In this document: positions 1-6,678 of the stretch, piece by piece
Layout: each line of letters begins with the position of its first letter
How positions within the stretch are numbered: position 1 is the first letter of the stretch
The notes under the pieces: model-generated
The model's database searches: none
What the model saw: the letters and a program-made list of their open reading frames with translations, nothing else
Told to the model about the DNA's origin: nothing
Assembly (NCBI GenBank): GCA_007127665.1
Contig: SKYY01000107.1
Location: 1-9,193, forward strand
Length of the DNA stretch: 9,193 bases
Reading direction: 5' to 3'
From: Balneolales bacterium
GTDB lineage: Bacteria > Bacteroidota > Rhodothermia > Balneolales > Natronogracilivirgulaceae
Made by a program: the position numbers and the translations under genes

Positions 1-619
1 TTACGGCACTGCCTGACGCAGCTCGATCCTGCTGATCGGGTGCAACCCGAATGACCGTGGCAAAGGGAAGGCGTTCCCCCGTCTTTTCGTCGATGACATA
101 ACCCTGAAGGTCCGTGAATAACGTTTTCAGTCCGGCCGGTTCAACACTTCCCTCACTGAAAAGCACGATTTGGCGTCTTTCTTCATTCAACAGGAGATCC
201 AGCCCGGCCTCATGCAGCTGATATCTGAAATCCTCCCGCCAGTTTGCGCCATAATCAAAGCGGATATCCACACCGGTGACGATCACATCCCTGTATAAAA
301 AACGGAATCCCGTTTCCTGCTCCAGCATCCTGATCACCGACCGCAGCGATCGCACCGGAACATCCGGGGTGCCGGAAACATCATCCAGGGGTGCGGGGGA
401 TGTGGAAATTTCGGGCGGTGCGGGGGATGTGGAAATTTCGGGCGGCGCAGCGGATACGGAATTCAATCTGCCTTCTGCCGTATTGCCGGCCGTGACAGCA
501 ACGCTGACAGCCGACAGCCTGCTGCCAGATGAGGAGTGCGCAGCCAGCAGTGCCGGTGCCTGCATCAGTAACAGACATGCAACCACCAGCTTCCATTTCA
601 AATCGCCTCTTGTGGACAT
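1..619 (-). CDS. TonB-dependent receptor-type protein, N-terminal part (STN + carboxypeptidase-regulatory-like domain), partial
   Basis: The reading frame opens with ATG at 619 and stays open to the window edge (206 codons plus one base), so only the N-terminus is visible. A basic start (KWK) and a hydrophobic stretch (about residues 11-27, ending ALLAA) form a Sec signal peptide. A low-complexity Pro/Ser/Thr linker (about 50-85) contains a perfect nine-residue duplication, PPEISTSPA twice. Residues about 86-160 look like an STN (secretin/TonB short N-terminal) domain, with a VRSLRSVIRMLEQETGF helix and a LLLNEERRQIVLF strand pair. From about 171 the pattern GYVIDEKTGERLPFATV starts a carboxypeptidase-regulatory-like beta-sandwich, usual before the plug of Bacteroidota TonB-dependent receptors. 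The plug and barrel lie outside the window, so the class is inferred. The start is only 7 bp after the FecR stop, implying translational coupling; FecR is the expected partner of an STN domain. A TTG at 601 is a less likely start. Confidence 0.
   Translation of the reverse strand, partial: MSTRGDLKWKLVVACLLLMQAPALLAAHSSSGSRLSAVSVAVTAGNTAEGRLNSVSAAPPEISTSPAPPEISTSPAPLDDVSGTPDVPVRSLRSVIRMLEQETGFRFLYRDVIVTGVDIRFDYGANWREDFRYQLHEAGLDLLLNEERRQIVLFSEGSVEPAGLKTLFTDLQGYVIDEKTGERLPFATVIRVAPDQQDRAASGSAV
391..444. repeat. Perfect 27-bp tandem duplication inside the receptor linker
   Basis: Bases 391-417 are repeated exactly at 418-444. On the minus strand the unit is nine codons and adds a second PPEISTSPA to the linker between the signal peptide and the STN domain. 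The lack of any mismatch between copies suggests a recent duplication or an unstable repeat; the reading frame is kept. Confidence 0.
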
Positions 620-626
620 GGCACTG

Positions 627-1664
627 TCAATTCCGACCGGTTCTTGCAAGGATGTAACGGCCGGGTTCGGGTTGCTCAAGGGTCGCTCCGGCAGATACGG
701 CCAGATCCTCAAGAATCTGCCCGGGGTCATCAAGGACCAGCGTTCCGCTCAGTTCGACATCCACCAGATCGGGCGAAACCTGTACGTAGATGTTGAAATG
801 CTGCCTGATTTCCCTGATAATGGACGCCAGCGGCCGTCTGTCGAGCACCAGTACATCATCCAACCAGCCGAGGTGCGTTTCCGAGGGTGTTTCGGTGGAT
901 GTGGCGACACTCCCGTCCACGATCTCCCCGGTTTCTCCCGGCTCCAGCATGGTTCCTGAGGAACCGTCGGCCAGCGACATCATAACCGATCCCTGTTCCA
1001 GATAGACACGGGTGCGATGGTCCCAGGTACTGATGGAAAAACGGGTGCCGGTCACTACAACCCTGGCATCGCCGGTCAGCACGGAAAATTGCCGCTGCCG
1101 TTCCGGAGCGACCTCAAAATACCCTTCTCCGGTGACCCGGTACGTCTGCCCGGTTTCGGCTTCGACAATACGGTGCAGTTCCGAATATGGCCGCAGTGTA
1201 ACCCGCGAACCATCCAGCAGTGTCACGATCTGTTTGTCAGGTCCGGTTTGGGCAATCAGCTCCGGCTCCGGGACCTGGTCCCTGGTCAGAAGAAGCCACA
1301 TGAATGCCACGAGTGCGAGCAGCGCGGCAACACGTGCCAGCAAAGGAACCCAGCGAACGGTCATTTTGGGAACCGGCTCATCCTTGCGGATGACAGGCAT
1401 CTGCTGGCGCCACGGTCTGGGACCAGGCGAGGTTTGCGGCCGGTCATCAATGGCCTGCTCAATGCGCTGCCACAAGCGCGCATCGGCCGGTGATTCCGTC
1501 TTCAGATTTACGGCAGATTTGTAAGCGGCAAGAAACGGCAGAAGCGGATCCTGCCCGCGAGCCGGCTGCTCCCGGGCGGAATCCACCGAATCCACGGCCT
1601 GGTCCAGCAATCTGGCCAGCTTCAGATCCTGTTCATCAGGTTGGTATGCATTGGGATCTGCCAT
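627..1664 (-). CDS. FecR-family anti-sigma factor / sigma regulator with C-terminal DUF4974-like domain
   Basis: This 345-residue protein should span the inner membrane and relay a periplasmic signal to the ECF sigma factor encoded upstream at 2899-3441. Residues 1-105 are a hydrophilic, helical cytoplasmic part, the expected sigma-binding side. One transmembrane helix lies at about 107-126 (VPLLARVAALLALVAFMWLL). The FecR domain covers about 144-235, with the family pattern LLDGSRVTLRPYSEL, then GEGYFEVA, FSVLTGDARVVVTGTRFSI and VYLEQGSV. After the GWLDD segment (266-270), residues about 273-340 match the DUF4974-like C-terminal domain common in Bacteroidota FecR proteins (RRPLASIIREIRQHF). 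The length is typical and all parts appear intact. The stop is 7 bp before the receptor ATG. No clear Shine-Dalgarno precedes the ATG at 1664. The 183-bp upstream gap carries the phased repeat array, so this gene may have its own promoter. Confidence 0.
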   Translation of the reverse strand: MADPNAYQPDEQDLKLARLLDQAVDSVDSAREQPARGQDPLLPFLAAYKSAVNLKTESPADARLWQRIEQAIDDRPQTSPGPRPWRQQMPVIRKDEPVPKMTVRWVPLLARVAALLALVAFMWLLLTRDQVPEPELIAQTGPDKQIVTLLDGSRVTLRPYSELHRIVEAETGQTYRVTGEGYFEVAPERQRQFSVLTGDARVVVTGTRFSISTWDHRTRVYLEQGSVMMSLADGSSGTMLEPGETGEIVDGSVATSTETPSETHLGWLDDVLVLDRRPLASIIREIRQHFNIYVQVSPDLVDVELSGTLVLDDPGQILEDLAVSAGATLEQPEPGRYILARTGRN

Positions 1665-1742
1665 GGATGTCCGGTCTGCCTTTGGTTGTATTGTTTGTCT
1701 GCAAGTCGCAAGATCAACCTGTCACGAAATCGGAGTCAGTTT

Positions 1743-1841
1743 GATCAAGTACGTTTACAATTTTATCAGATACGTCAACGACTTTTTCAGATACATGTAC
1801 ATTTTTTAGATACGTGTACATTTTTTTCAGATACATGTACG
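1743..1841. promoter_or_regulatory. Phased array of five ~21-bp repeats upstream of fecR (candidate operator array)
   Basis: Five related units follow one another in the gap before fecR. Read on the plus strand the consensus is (C)AGATACRTGTACATTTTT. The AGATAC hexamer starts at 1768, 1789, 1808 and 1829, and a degenerate copy (AAGTAC) starts at 1747, so the steps are 21, 21, 19 and 21 bp, close to two turns of the helix. Units 3 and 5 contain the perfect palindrome TACATGTA; unit 4 has TACGTGTA; units 1 and 2 are more diverged. TTGATCA flanks both ends (1741-1747 and 1844-1850). The array begins directly after the stop codon of the lipoprotein gene and ends about 80 bp before the fecR start. 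Phased palindromes usually mean cooperative binding of a dimeric regulator on one face of DNA. The binding protein is unknown and no clear -35/-10 pair could be assigned. The remainder of the gap (1665-1742) shows nothing distinctive. Confidence 0.
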
Positions 1842-1847
1842 GCTTGA

Positions 1848-2804
1848 TCAGGAGCGCGGGCGTACCGGGGGTTGACCGCTGGTATCATCCGGACGGTCAA
1901 CCGTACCGTTTGCAAGGCCTATGCGGAAAAACTCCCGAAGTTTGTCGAACCGGAGAAGAGCCGTTCCGTCACCGGCGAGTTCGATAACACCGGAGACCTT
2001 TCGCTCATTTGCTTCCCCGTTGATGGTTCTTGTCATGACCAGGCGATAGGAAATGAAACCGGTAATGCCTTCTTCCAGACTTCCGTTTTCCTGAACCACC
2101 TCTTTGTCGATACGGATGTCATTAAGGTTCATCTCAAGTGTGTAGGTCCGATTGGTTACCATATCGCGCCGCATGACATTGACATCCATCTCCCCGTTGC
2201 TCTGATGAGACCCTGTCAGTGTCATGACCGGTGATGCGGCGGATAACCCATCCACATAAAACTGGTTGAACCGATAAAACCTGTTGTATCGATACTGACT
2301 TTCCACAGTACCTTCACGGGTACCCTTGTAGTCGATGGTCTCGATATGGTCCTGCTGGCGTTTCGGGAATTCGATAAAGCGCCCGTTGATATCCTTGTAG
2401 ATGTAAACGGAACGAACCTTAAGGCTTCGGGAAACGAGCGGGCCTTCAAATTTCCGTATAAACCACGTGCTGTGTTGTCCGGTTTCGGGATCATAGTCGT
2501 AGTGATATTCCGACTCGGATCCTCTCCCATGATCTCTCTGGCGTTCTTGCTCACGACTCTGGTTCTGGATCCGCGACTGGATCCCCTCTTCACCCACCGT
2601 CGATACGGCGTCATAGAAACTGGACAGCAGCCCTTCTTCGGCATCGGAAAGCGAGCTGCCAATGATCTCTCCGGCAATTTCCAGTTCCTCCCGGGAGATT
2701 TCATCTTCCTGTTCCTTGTTAAGTGTATCACAGGCGGCAAAACCGACCAGCAGCAGTACTGCCACCAGTGGGTGTATCAGACGTTTTTTTTGATAAGTTT
2801 TCAT
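1848..2804 (-). CDS. Lipoprotein of unknown family between sigma factor and FecR
   Basis: I do not recognise the family. The chosen ATG at 2804 gives 318 residues and a proper lipoprotein signal: basic MKTYQKKR, a hydrophobic core HPLVAVLLLVGF, and a lipobox ending FAAC with the lipidated Cys at residue 25. An in-frame ATG at 2852 would put 16 polar residues before it and is less likely. The start of the mature protein is strongly acidic (NKEQEDEISREELE). About residues 80-115 are rich in Arg, Gln and Glu (SRIQNQSREQERQRD) and then Tyr/Asp. The rest alternates short polar and hydrophobic stretches, suggesting a beta-rich fold; YKGTREGTVESQYRYNRF and VMTLTGSHQSNGEMDV are typical. The gene starts 94 bp after the sigma stop on the same strand and ends just before the repeat array, so it may be co-transcribed with the sigma gene. 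It could be a surface or periplasmic partner of the receptor, but this is inference from position. Confidence 0.
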   Translation of the reverse strand: MKTYQKKRLIHPLVAVLLLVGFAACDTLNKEQEDEISREELEIAGEIIGSSLSDAEEGLLSSFYDAVSTVGEEGIQSRIQNQSREQERQRDHGRGSESEYHYDYDPETGQHSTWFIRKFEGPLVSRSLKVRSVYIYKDINGRFIEFPKRQQDHIETIDYKGTREGTVESQYRYNRFYRFNQFYVDGLSAASPVMTLTGSHQSNGEMDVNVMRRDMVTNRTYTLEMNLNDIRIDKEVVQENGSLEEGITGFISYRLVMTRTINGEANERKVSGVIELAGDGTALLRFDKLREFFRIGLANGTVDRPDDTSGQPPVRPRS

Positions 2805-2828
2805 AGCTGACGGATTTGGTTGTGATTG

Positions 2829-2864
2829 ACCGGCTTTGGCCGGTGGTGTCACATGCAGTACACC
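2829..2864 (-). promoter_or_regulatory. Two back-to-back inverted repeats in the leader of the lipoprotein gene
   Basis: Bases 2829-2844 form a perfect 6-bp stem with a 4-base loop (ACCGGC, TTTG, GCCGGT). Directly next to it, 2845-2849 (GGTGT) pairs with 2860-2864 (ACACC) around a 10-base loop. Both lie in the sigma-lipoprotein gap, 24 nt before the preferred start at 2804. Neither is followed by a T-run on either strand, so a simple intrinsic terminator is unlikely. A role in mRNA stability, or as a protein site, is possible. Confidence 0.
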
Positions 2865-2898
2865 TTACCGGACGCCTAACCCCCAACCGGAACCATTC

Positions 2899-3441
2899 TT
2901 ATGACATAAAATGTTTCAACGCGGCTCGTAACTCTTTAAGTGCAAGTGCCATATGATTCTCAACGGTTTTCTGTGCCACATTCAGGGCCTGTGCCGCCTC
3001 TTTGTGGGTCAAACCCTGCAAATAGCACAATTCAAAGACACCACGACGTTTTTCCGGCATCACTTCCAGTGCCTTTTGCATGGTCTCCAGGGCCTGGCGA
3101 TTACAGGTTTCCTCTTCCGGGTTACCGCCGCTTCCCGCAAGCTGGTAGGCATATTCGGGATCTTGTCCCTTCCTGTCCCGGAACATATTGAGCATCCGGT
3201 TGTAGGCGATGGTGAAGAGGAAAGATCTCAGGGAACGGTCCGGTCGGATTTCCCCCCTTTTTTCCCAGATGATCAGGAAAGCGGTCTGCAAAAGGTCTTC
3301 GGCATCACCTCTGGACGTGCCTTTCGACATCAGGAATGAAAGAAGTGATGCCTGGTATCTCGTAAAGAAAATTCGGAAGGCATCCTTGTCGCCCTGTTGG
3401 ATTCGCGCGGCCAGTTCCCTGTCCCGGAGATCGTCCTCCAT
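2899..3441 (-). CDS. ECF-family RNA polymerase sigma factor (FecI-like)
   Basis: The 180-residue product has the two-domain layout of an extracytoplasmic-function sigma factor. Sigma region 2 spans about residues 20-92, with DAEDLLQTAFLIIWEKR and the -10-recognition helix segment RSFLFTIAYNRMLNMFRDRK. A short acidic linker (about 93-118, PEEETCNRQ) leads to region 4 at about 121-172, with MPEKRRGVFELCYLQGL and a helix-turn-helix THKEAAQALNVAQKTVENHM. No region 1 or 3 is present, as expected for this class. The ATG at 3441 was chosen because MEDDLRDRELAARIQQGDKDAF is a normal ECF N-terminus; upstream in-frame ATGs at 3477 and 3507 would add a hydrophobic LLILIQLALH segment atypical of these proteins. 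It would direct RNA polymerase to promoters controlled through the FecR protein at 627-1664, probably including this locus. The gene is the first of the minus-strand set and is divergent from the plus-strand cluster. Confidence 0.
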   Translation of the reverse strand: MEDDLRDRELAARIQQGDKDAFRIFFTRYQASLLSFLMSKGTSRGDAEDLLQTAFLIIWEKRGEIRPDRSLRSFLFTIAYNRMLNMFRDRKGQDPEYAYQLAGSGGNPEEETCNRQALETMQKALEVMPEKRRGVFELCYLQGLTHKEAAQALNVAQKTVENHMALALKELRAALKHFMS

Positions 3442-3698
3442 ATGCAGGGCCAGCTGGATGAGAATCAGTAGAGACATGTTTTTCTTACAGTTTCGGTGAC
3501 ACGGCAAAATATAGGATAGTAGAAGCTGATATCCCAGTCATTCCATCACAATGCTTATTACGTGGCACTGTGATACAGCAGTTCCGGCAAAAGATATGAC
3601 CGTGAAGAGCGACTGATTTTTTTCTCTTTTTTTTGATATGTTTATATGTGGTGTCGAGAAGTTTACTATTTACCGCCTGGCCTTACCCGTATCAGACC
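3442..3698. promoter_or_regulatory. Divergent promoter region between the sigma-factor gene and the LPP20-like gene
   Basis: This AT-rich gap separates two divergent transcription units and should hold both promoters. It has two long T-tracts (3617-3623 and 3627-3634). On the minus strand the segment 3505-3513 reads TATATTTTG, close to but one base longer than the Bacteroidota -7 element TAnnTTTG; I treat it as a weak candidate for the sigma gene. No convincing partner -33 element or Shine-Dalgarno sequence was found for either gene. Confidence 0.
3630..3651 (+). promoter_or_regulatory. Shared upstream element, copy A (before the two-domain LPP20-like gene)
   Basis: The element reads TTTTTGATATGT, then three bases, then ATATGTGG on the plus strand. 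A near copy lies at 6678-6698. The G of TTTTTGATA is at 3635, 64 nt before the ATG at 3699; in the second copy the same G is also 64 nt before its ATG. This fits a common promoter or activator site. TTGATA could serve as a -35-like hexamer, but no -10 at standard spacing was found. Confidence 0.
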
Positions 3699-4463
3699 AT
3701 GAAAAATCGCAGCCATATCCGCTTTTTCCTGCTGTTAACTTTTGCCTTTCTTTTCACTATGGCGGGTTCTAACTCCGTAAAGTCACAAAAAACAAAACCG
3801 GGATGGTTCTGGAACCAGCCTGTAGATTGTGGTATAACAGCCATTGGTCTTTCCCGGCATTCTGCCATGTATCCGGAAAATTCAAGACTGAGGGCTCATG
3901 AAAATAGTATTCATACCTACCTTCTCCAGGAAAAATCGATCCATAGCGGTGGTCATGCCTTCAGCGTCACCGAGCGCGGAGCCGTCTGGCTTGGTTCTGA
4001 TCACCGGGAAACATATGATGACAGTCGATTTGAATATCTGATGGAGAATCTGGCTGTACTGGACTATCAGGTTTCCGGGAATTTGAGCATGGTTGTTACA
4101 GGTCCGGAATCCTGCCAGGAGGAAATTGCGAACAGGAGCAGGCAATACCCCAGAAAAAACCGTCCGGACTGGGTTGACCGCACTCCGGAACCCGGTAGCG
4201 GCATGTTATACGCCGTGGGGGTATCTGAAGGTTACTATTACAGTGAGAGCTCGTGGAATACTGCGGAACGCACTGCCCGTAAAAATCTTTCAGCAGCCAT
4301 ATCGACCAGGGTCTGGGGCAAGCAGGTACGCCAAAACGGATGGGATCGTGAACTCATTTACAGTGACCTTGAGATAACCCTTGAGCAGGCAGTGGTAAAA
4401 TCAAGGTATTACGATCCATCCACCAACCTCTATTATGTGCTTGTCCGGATGCCGGCACGATAA
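3699..4463 (+). CDS. Exported protein with two LPP20-like halves
   Basis: The product has 254 residues from the ATG at 3699. An upstream in-frame ATG at 3633 exists, but the residues it adds do not look like a signal sequence, whereas MKNRSHIRFFLLLTFAFLF is a classic signal peptide (about residues 1-28). There is no lipobox Cys, so the protein should be secreted to the periplasm rather than lipidated. The second half (155-254) resembles the LPP20 lipoprotein family: RPDWVDRTPEPGSGMLYAVG, then an Ala/Arg helix NTAERTARKNLSAAI. The first half (about 33-140) repeats the plan in diverged form, with KPGWFWNQPVDCGITAIGLS followed by a helix, suggesting internal duplication. Two cysteines (44 and 139) bracket this first half and could form a disulfide. 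The next gene, an adenylate cyclase, starts 22 bp downstream, so the two are probably co-transcribed. The function of LPP20-like domains is not well defined; an envelope role is likely. The family call for the first half is less secure. Confidence 0.
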   Translation: MKNRSHIRFFLLLTFAFLFTMAGSNSVKSQKTKPGWFWNQPVDCGITAIGLSRHSAMYPENSRLRAHENSIHTYLLQEKSIHSGGHAFSVTERGAVWLGSDHRETYDDSRFEYLMENLAVLDYQVSGNLSMVVTGPESCQEEIANRSRQYPRKNRPDWVDRTPEPGSGMLYAVGVSEGYYYSESSWNTAERTARKNLSAAISTRVWGKQVRQNGWDRELIYSDLEITLEQAVVKSRYYDPSTNLYYVLVRMPAR

Positions 4464-4485
4464 CTGCTCTTCTAATGCAACCTGA

Positions 4486-6516
4486 ATGATTTTCCGCAAC
4501 ACCGCCAATCGCCAGAAACTGCTAAGCCTTCTCATCATCTGGCTTTTTTCAGCCGGGGTCGGAACGGTAATCCTGGCAACCGGTCTGATAGCAGCGGCGG
4601 ACCAGCTCGTCCTGGACCGGAAATTCCTTCTGTTCCAGAGAGAATATGAACGGGAGGACATAGCGCTCGTTACCATTGACGCTTCAAGCCTGGAACGGTT
4701 TTCAACGGAATTCCAGCTGCACTGGCCCTGGCCACGCGAACTCTACGGGATACTGTTGGATTTTCTGGGCAGTGCCGGCGCACAAACCGTGACTTTCGAT
4801 GTACTTTTTGACAGGCCCGATATCGACCGGATCGATACCGACGGGGCCACAAGTGACCGGCGTTTTGCAGAAGCGATTGCGCAAAGCGGCAACGTCGTCC
4901 TTGCCGCCAATTCAACAGATGAGAGAGAGCCTGCATTTCTGGATTCTGAAGCCCGCCTTGCACTGCATCGCCACTTTATTCCGGTTTTGTCACCCCATCC
5001 TTCCATTTCAGATGCCTTTCCCGTGAATCTGCCGATTCCGCCGTTCCATCAAGCTGCCGGACAAGTTGGGAATGCCTATGTACCGGTCCGGCAAGATGGG
5101 GTTATTCGCTTCACATATTTGCTAATGCCTCTGAAAAACGGCGGAGAGGAAAACCTTCACTACCCTTCTTTGCCCTTGGCGGCATGGCTGGCCGCTCAAG
5201 GATCTGCATTGCAACAACCAGCGGCATTCCAAAACGATCAGCTTCATATACGGGGGTTGTCTGTTCCGCTTCAACCGGACGGCACCTACCGGGTTAACTG
5301 GTACTCTCGCGGTGGTGTCAGAGATGGAACCTTTCCCTATTATTCATTTTATGACGTTTTTTTATCCGGTCTGGCAATGTTACAGCAAAGACCGGAAATG
5401 GCCCCGCTCGCAAATAATCTTTTTCAAGACCGGCACGTTGTGATCGGAGCATCGGCGGCCGGCCTGGCCGACATTAAAACCACGCCGTTCAGCTCTATGG
5501 AACCGTATCCGGGGATGGAGATACAGGCCACCGTGCTGGCCAATTTGCTGGATGGACAATTCGTCGGGGAACTGCCCCGGATATTGGTGTTACTTTTACT
5601 CTGGGTGATATTGTTGGTCGCAATACTCACCGTAGGAATGTCCCGCCACATAAACAGTATCATCCTGGCCCTTCTCATCCCGTCAGCGATCATTCTGACC
5701 GGATTGGGTGCTTTTGCCATCTATCGGTTTGTCCTGCCAACTGCGCTTTTCACCGCAACGGCACTGCTTGGCATCGGCACAACCTACATCTTCCGCTACC
5801 TTACGGAAGAACGTGAAAAAAAAGCCATAAAATCGGCTTTCAGTCAGTATGTCCAGAAAGAGTATGTTGATACTATCGCCGAAGATCCCAAACAGCTCAG
5901 ACTGGGAGGTCAGCAGAAAGAGCTGACGGTTCTTTTTTCTGACATGGCCAACTTCACATCCATTTCGGAAACTTTATCCCCTCAGGAACTGTCCACTTTC
6001 CTCAATGAATACCTCACAGATATGACACGGATTCTGTTTGAGCACGGCGGTACACTTGACAAATTTATTGGTGATGCTGTGATGGCTTTCTGGGGTGCGC
6101 CGATTGACCAGCCCGACCATGCCTTGCGCGCTTGTCGCTGTGCACTGGCCATGCAGGCCCACCTGGCTCAAAAAGCTGATGAATGGAATAAAAGGGGATA
6201 TCCACCCGTATCAGTGCGGATCGGTATCAACACCGGTCCGATGATTGTTGGGAATATGGGCTCGCGGGATCGTTTCAATTACACTGTTCTGGGTGATGCC
6301 GTCAATTTGGGAGCCCGCCTTGAACCACTCAACAAAAACTACGGGACGAACATCATCATTTCGGAATTTACACATCAGGCGATAGAAAGGTGTTGCAAAG
6401 AACCCGGCAACCCGGACTTTGACCGTGAGTTCTCCACCCGGGAACTTGACCGCATAACCGTCAAAGGCAAGTCTCAGGCTGTGACAGTCTACGAAATCAA
6501 TCAAAGAGTGACCTGA
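4486..6516 (+). CDS. CHASE2-domain membrane adenylate cyclase, class IIIb
   Basis: This 676-residue sensor enzyme makes cAMP from ATP in the cytoplasm in response to an extracytoplasmic cue. One transmembrane helix lies at about 12-35. A CHASE2 sensor domain covers about 40-350 (DIALVTIDASSLERF, WPWPRELYGILLDFLG, GAQTVTFDVLFDRP; ending VVIGASAAGLADIKTTPF). Three more helices follow at about 364-386, 388-410 and 415-436, the usual CHASE2 plan. The linker AIKSAFSQYVQKEYVD and LRLGGQQKELTVLFSD lead into the class III catalytic domain (about 478-670). Metal-binding Asp486 and Asp530, adenine-selecting Lys526, and transition-state Asn607 and Arg611 are all present, so it should be active as a homodimer. 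The second base-selecting position is Thr600 rather than Asp, which marks class IIIb, a group with members stimulated by bicarbonate or CO2. It starts 22 bp after the LPP20-like gene. No clear Shine-Dalgarno; an ATG at 4475 hits a stop after four codons and is not the start. Confidence 0.
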   Translation: MIFRNTANRQKLLSLLIIWLFSAGVGTVILATGLIAAADQLVLDRKFLLFQREYEREDIALVTIDASSLERFSTEFQLHWPWPRELYGILLDFLGSAGAQTVTFDVLFDRPDIDRIDTDGATSDRRFAEAIAQSGNVVLAANSTDEREPAFLDSEARLALHRHFIPVLSPHPSISDAFPVNLPIPPFHQAAGQVGNAYVPVRQDGVIRFTYLLMPLKNGGEENLHYPSLPLAAWLAAQGSALQQPAAFQNDQLHIRGLSVPLQPDGTYRVNWYSRGGVRDGTFPYYSFYDVFLSGLAMLQQRPEMAPLANNLFQDRHVVIGASAAGLADIKTTPFSSMEPYPGMEIQATVLANLLDGQFVGELPRILVLLLLWVILLVAILTVGMSRHINSIILALLIPSAIILTGLGAFAIYRFVLPTALFTATALLGIGTTYIFRYLTEEREKKAIKSAFSQYVQKEYVDTIAEDPKQLRLGGQQKELTVLFSDMANFTSISETLSPQELSTFLNEYLTDMTRILFEHGGTLDKFIGDAVMAFWGAPIDQPDHALRACRCALAMQAHLAQKADEWNKRGYPPVSVRIGINTGPMIVGNMGSRDRFNYTVLGDAVNLGARLEPLNKNYGTNIIISEFTHQAIERCCKEPGNPDFDREFSTRELDRITVKGKSQAVTVYEINQRVT

Positions 6517-6655
6517 ACTCCAACAGAATATATCTGCCGAAGTTTGTGCAGTCCCGGAGAAAAGCCTCTTGCCCGCAGATCACAGATAACCACATTTTTT
6601 TTCATTGCACATAATTCCGGTTTGACTATGAATCCTTTTTTATTAATATGGAAGC

Positions 6656-6678
6656 ATATACCTGTAGTAAAGGTATAT
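6656..6678. promoter_or_regulatory. Inverted repeat upstream of the LPP20 lipoprotein gene (candidate operator)
   Basis: ATATACC (6656-6662) is matched by GGTATAT (6672-6678), a perfect 7-bp inverted repeat around a 9-bp spacer. It directly touches the shared upstream element that starts at 6678, about 70-90 bp before the start codon. A dimeric regulator site is a reasonable reading. The surrounding 230-bp gap (6517-6746) holds no gene I accept and no clear terminator for the cyclase transcript. Confidence 0.

Noticed and set aside
276..959. Plus-strand open frame of 227 codons across the receptor and FecR genes
   Set aside because: It is antisense to two genes with clear domain matches, has no recognisable domain, and similar long shadows occur throughout this GC-rich part.
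1743..1841. CRISPR array
   Set aside because: Units are about 21 bp with no unique spacers of normal length between them and no cas genes nearby.
1641..1847. Plus-strand frame that reads the 21-bp array as seven-residue repeats
   Set aside because: The heptad look comes only from the 21-bp period; one 19-bp step breaks the phase, and the frame begins antisense within fecR with no ribosome site.
2784..2800. Third plus-strand match to the TTTTTTGATAAG element
   Set aside because: It is antisense to the lysine codons at the lipoprotein's N-terminus and has no plus-strand gene after it; the TATGTGG part is missing.
3545..3574. CRP-like half-sites ATCACA and TGTGAT near the cyclase operon
   Set aside because: A CRP site needs TGTGA then TCACA with a 6-bp spacer; here the halves are everted and 18 bp apart, so cAMP autoregulation through this site is not supported.
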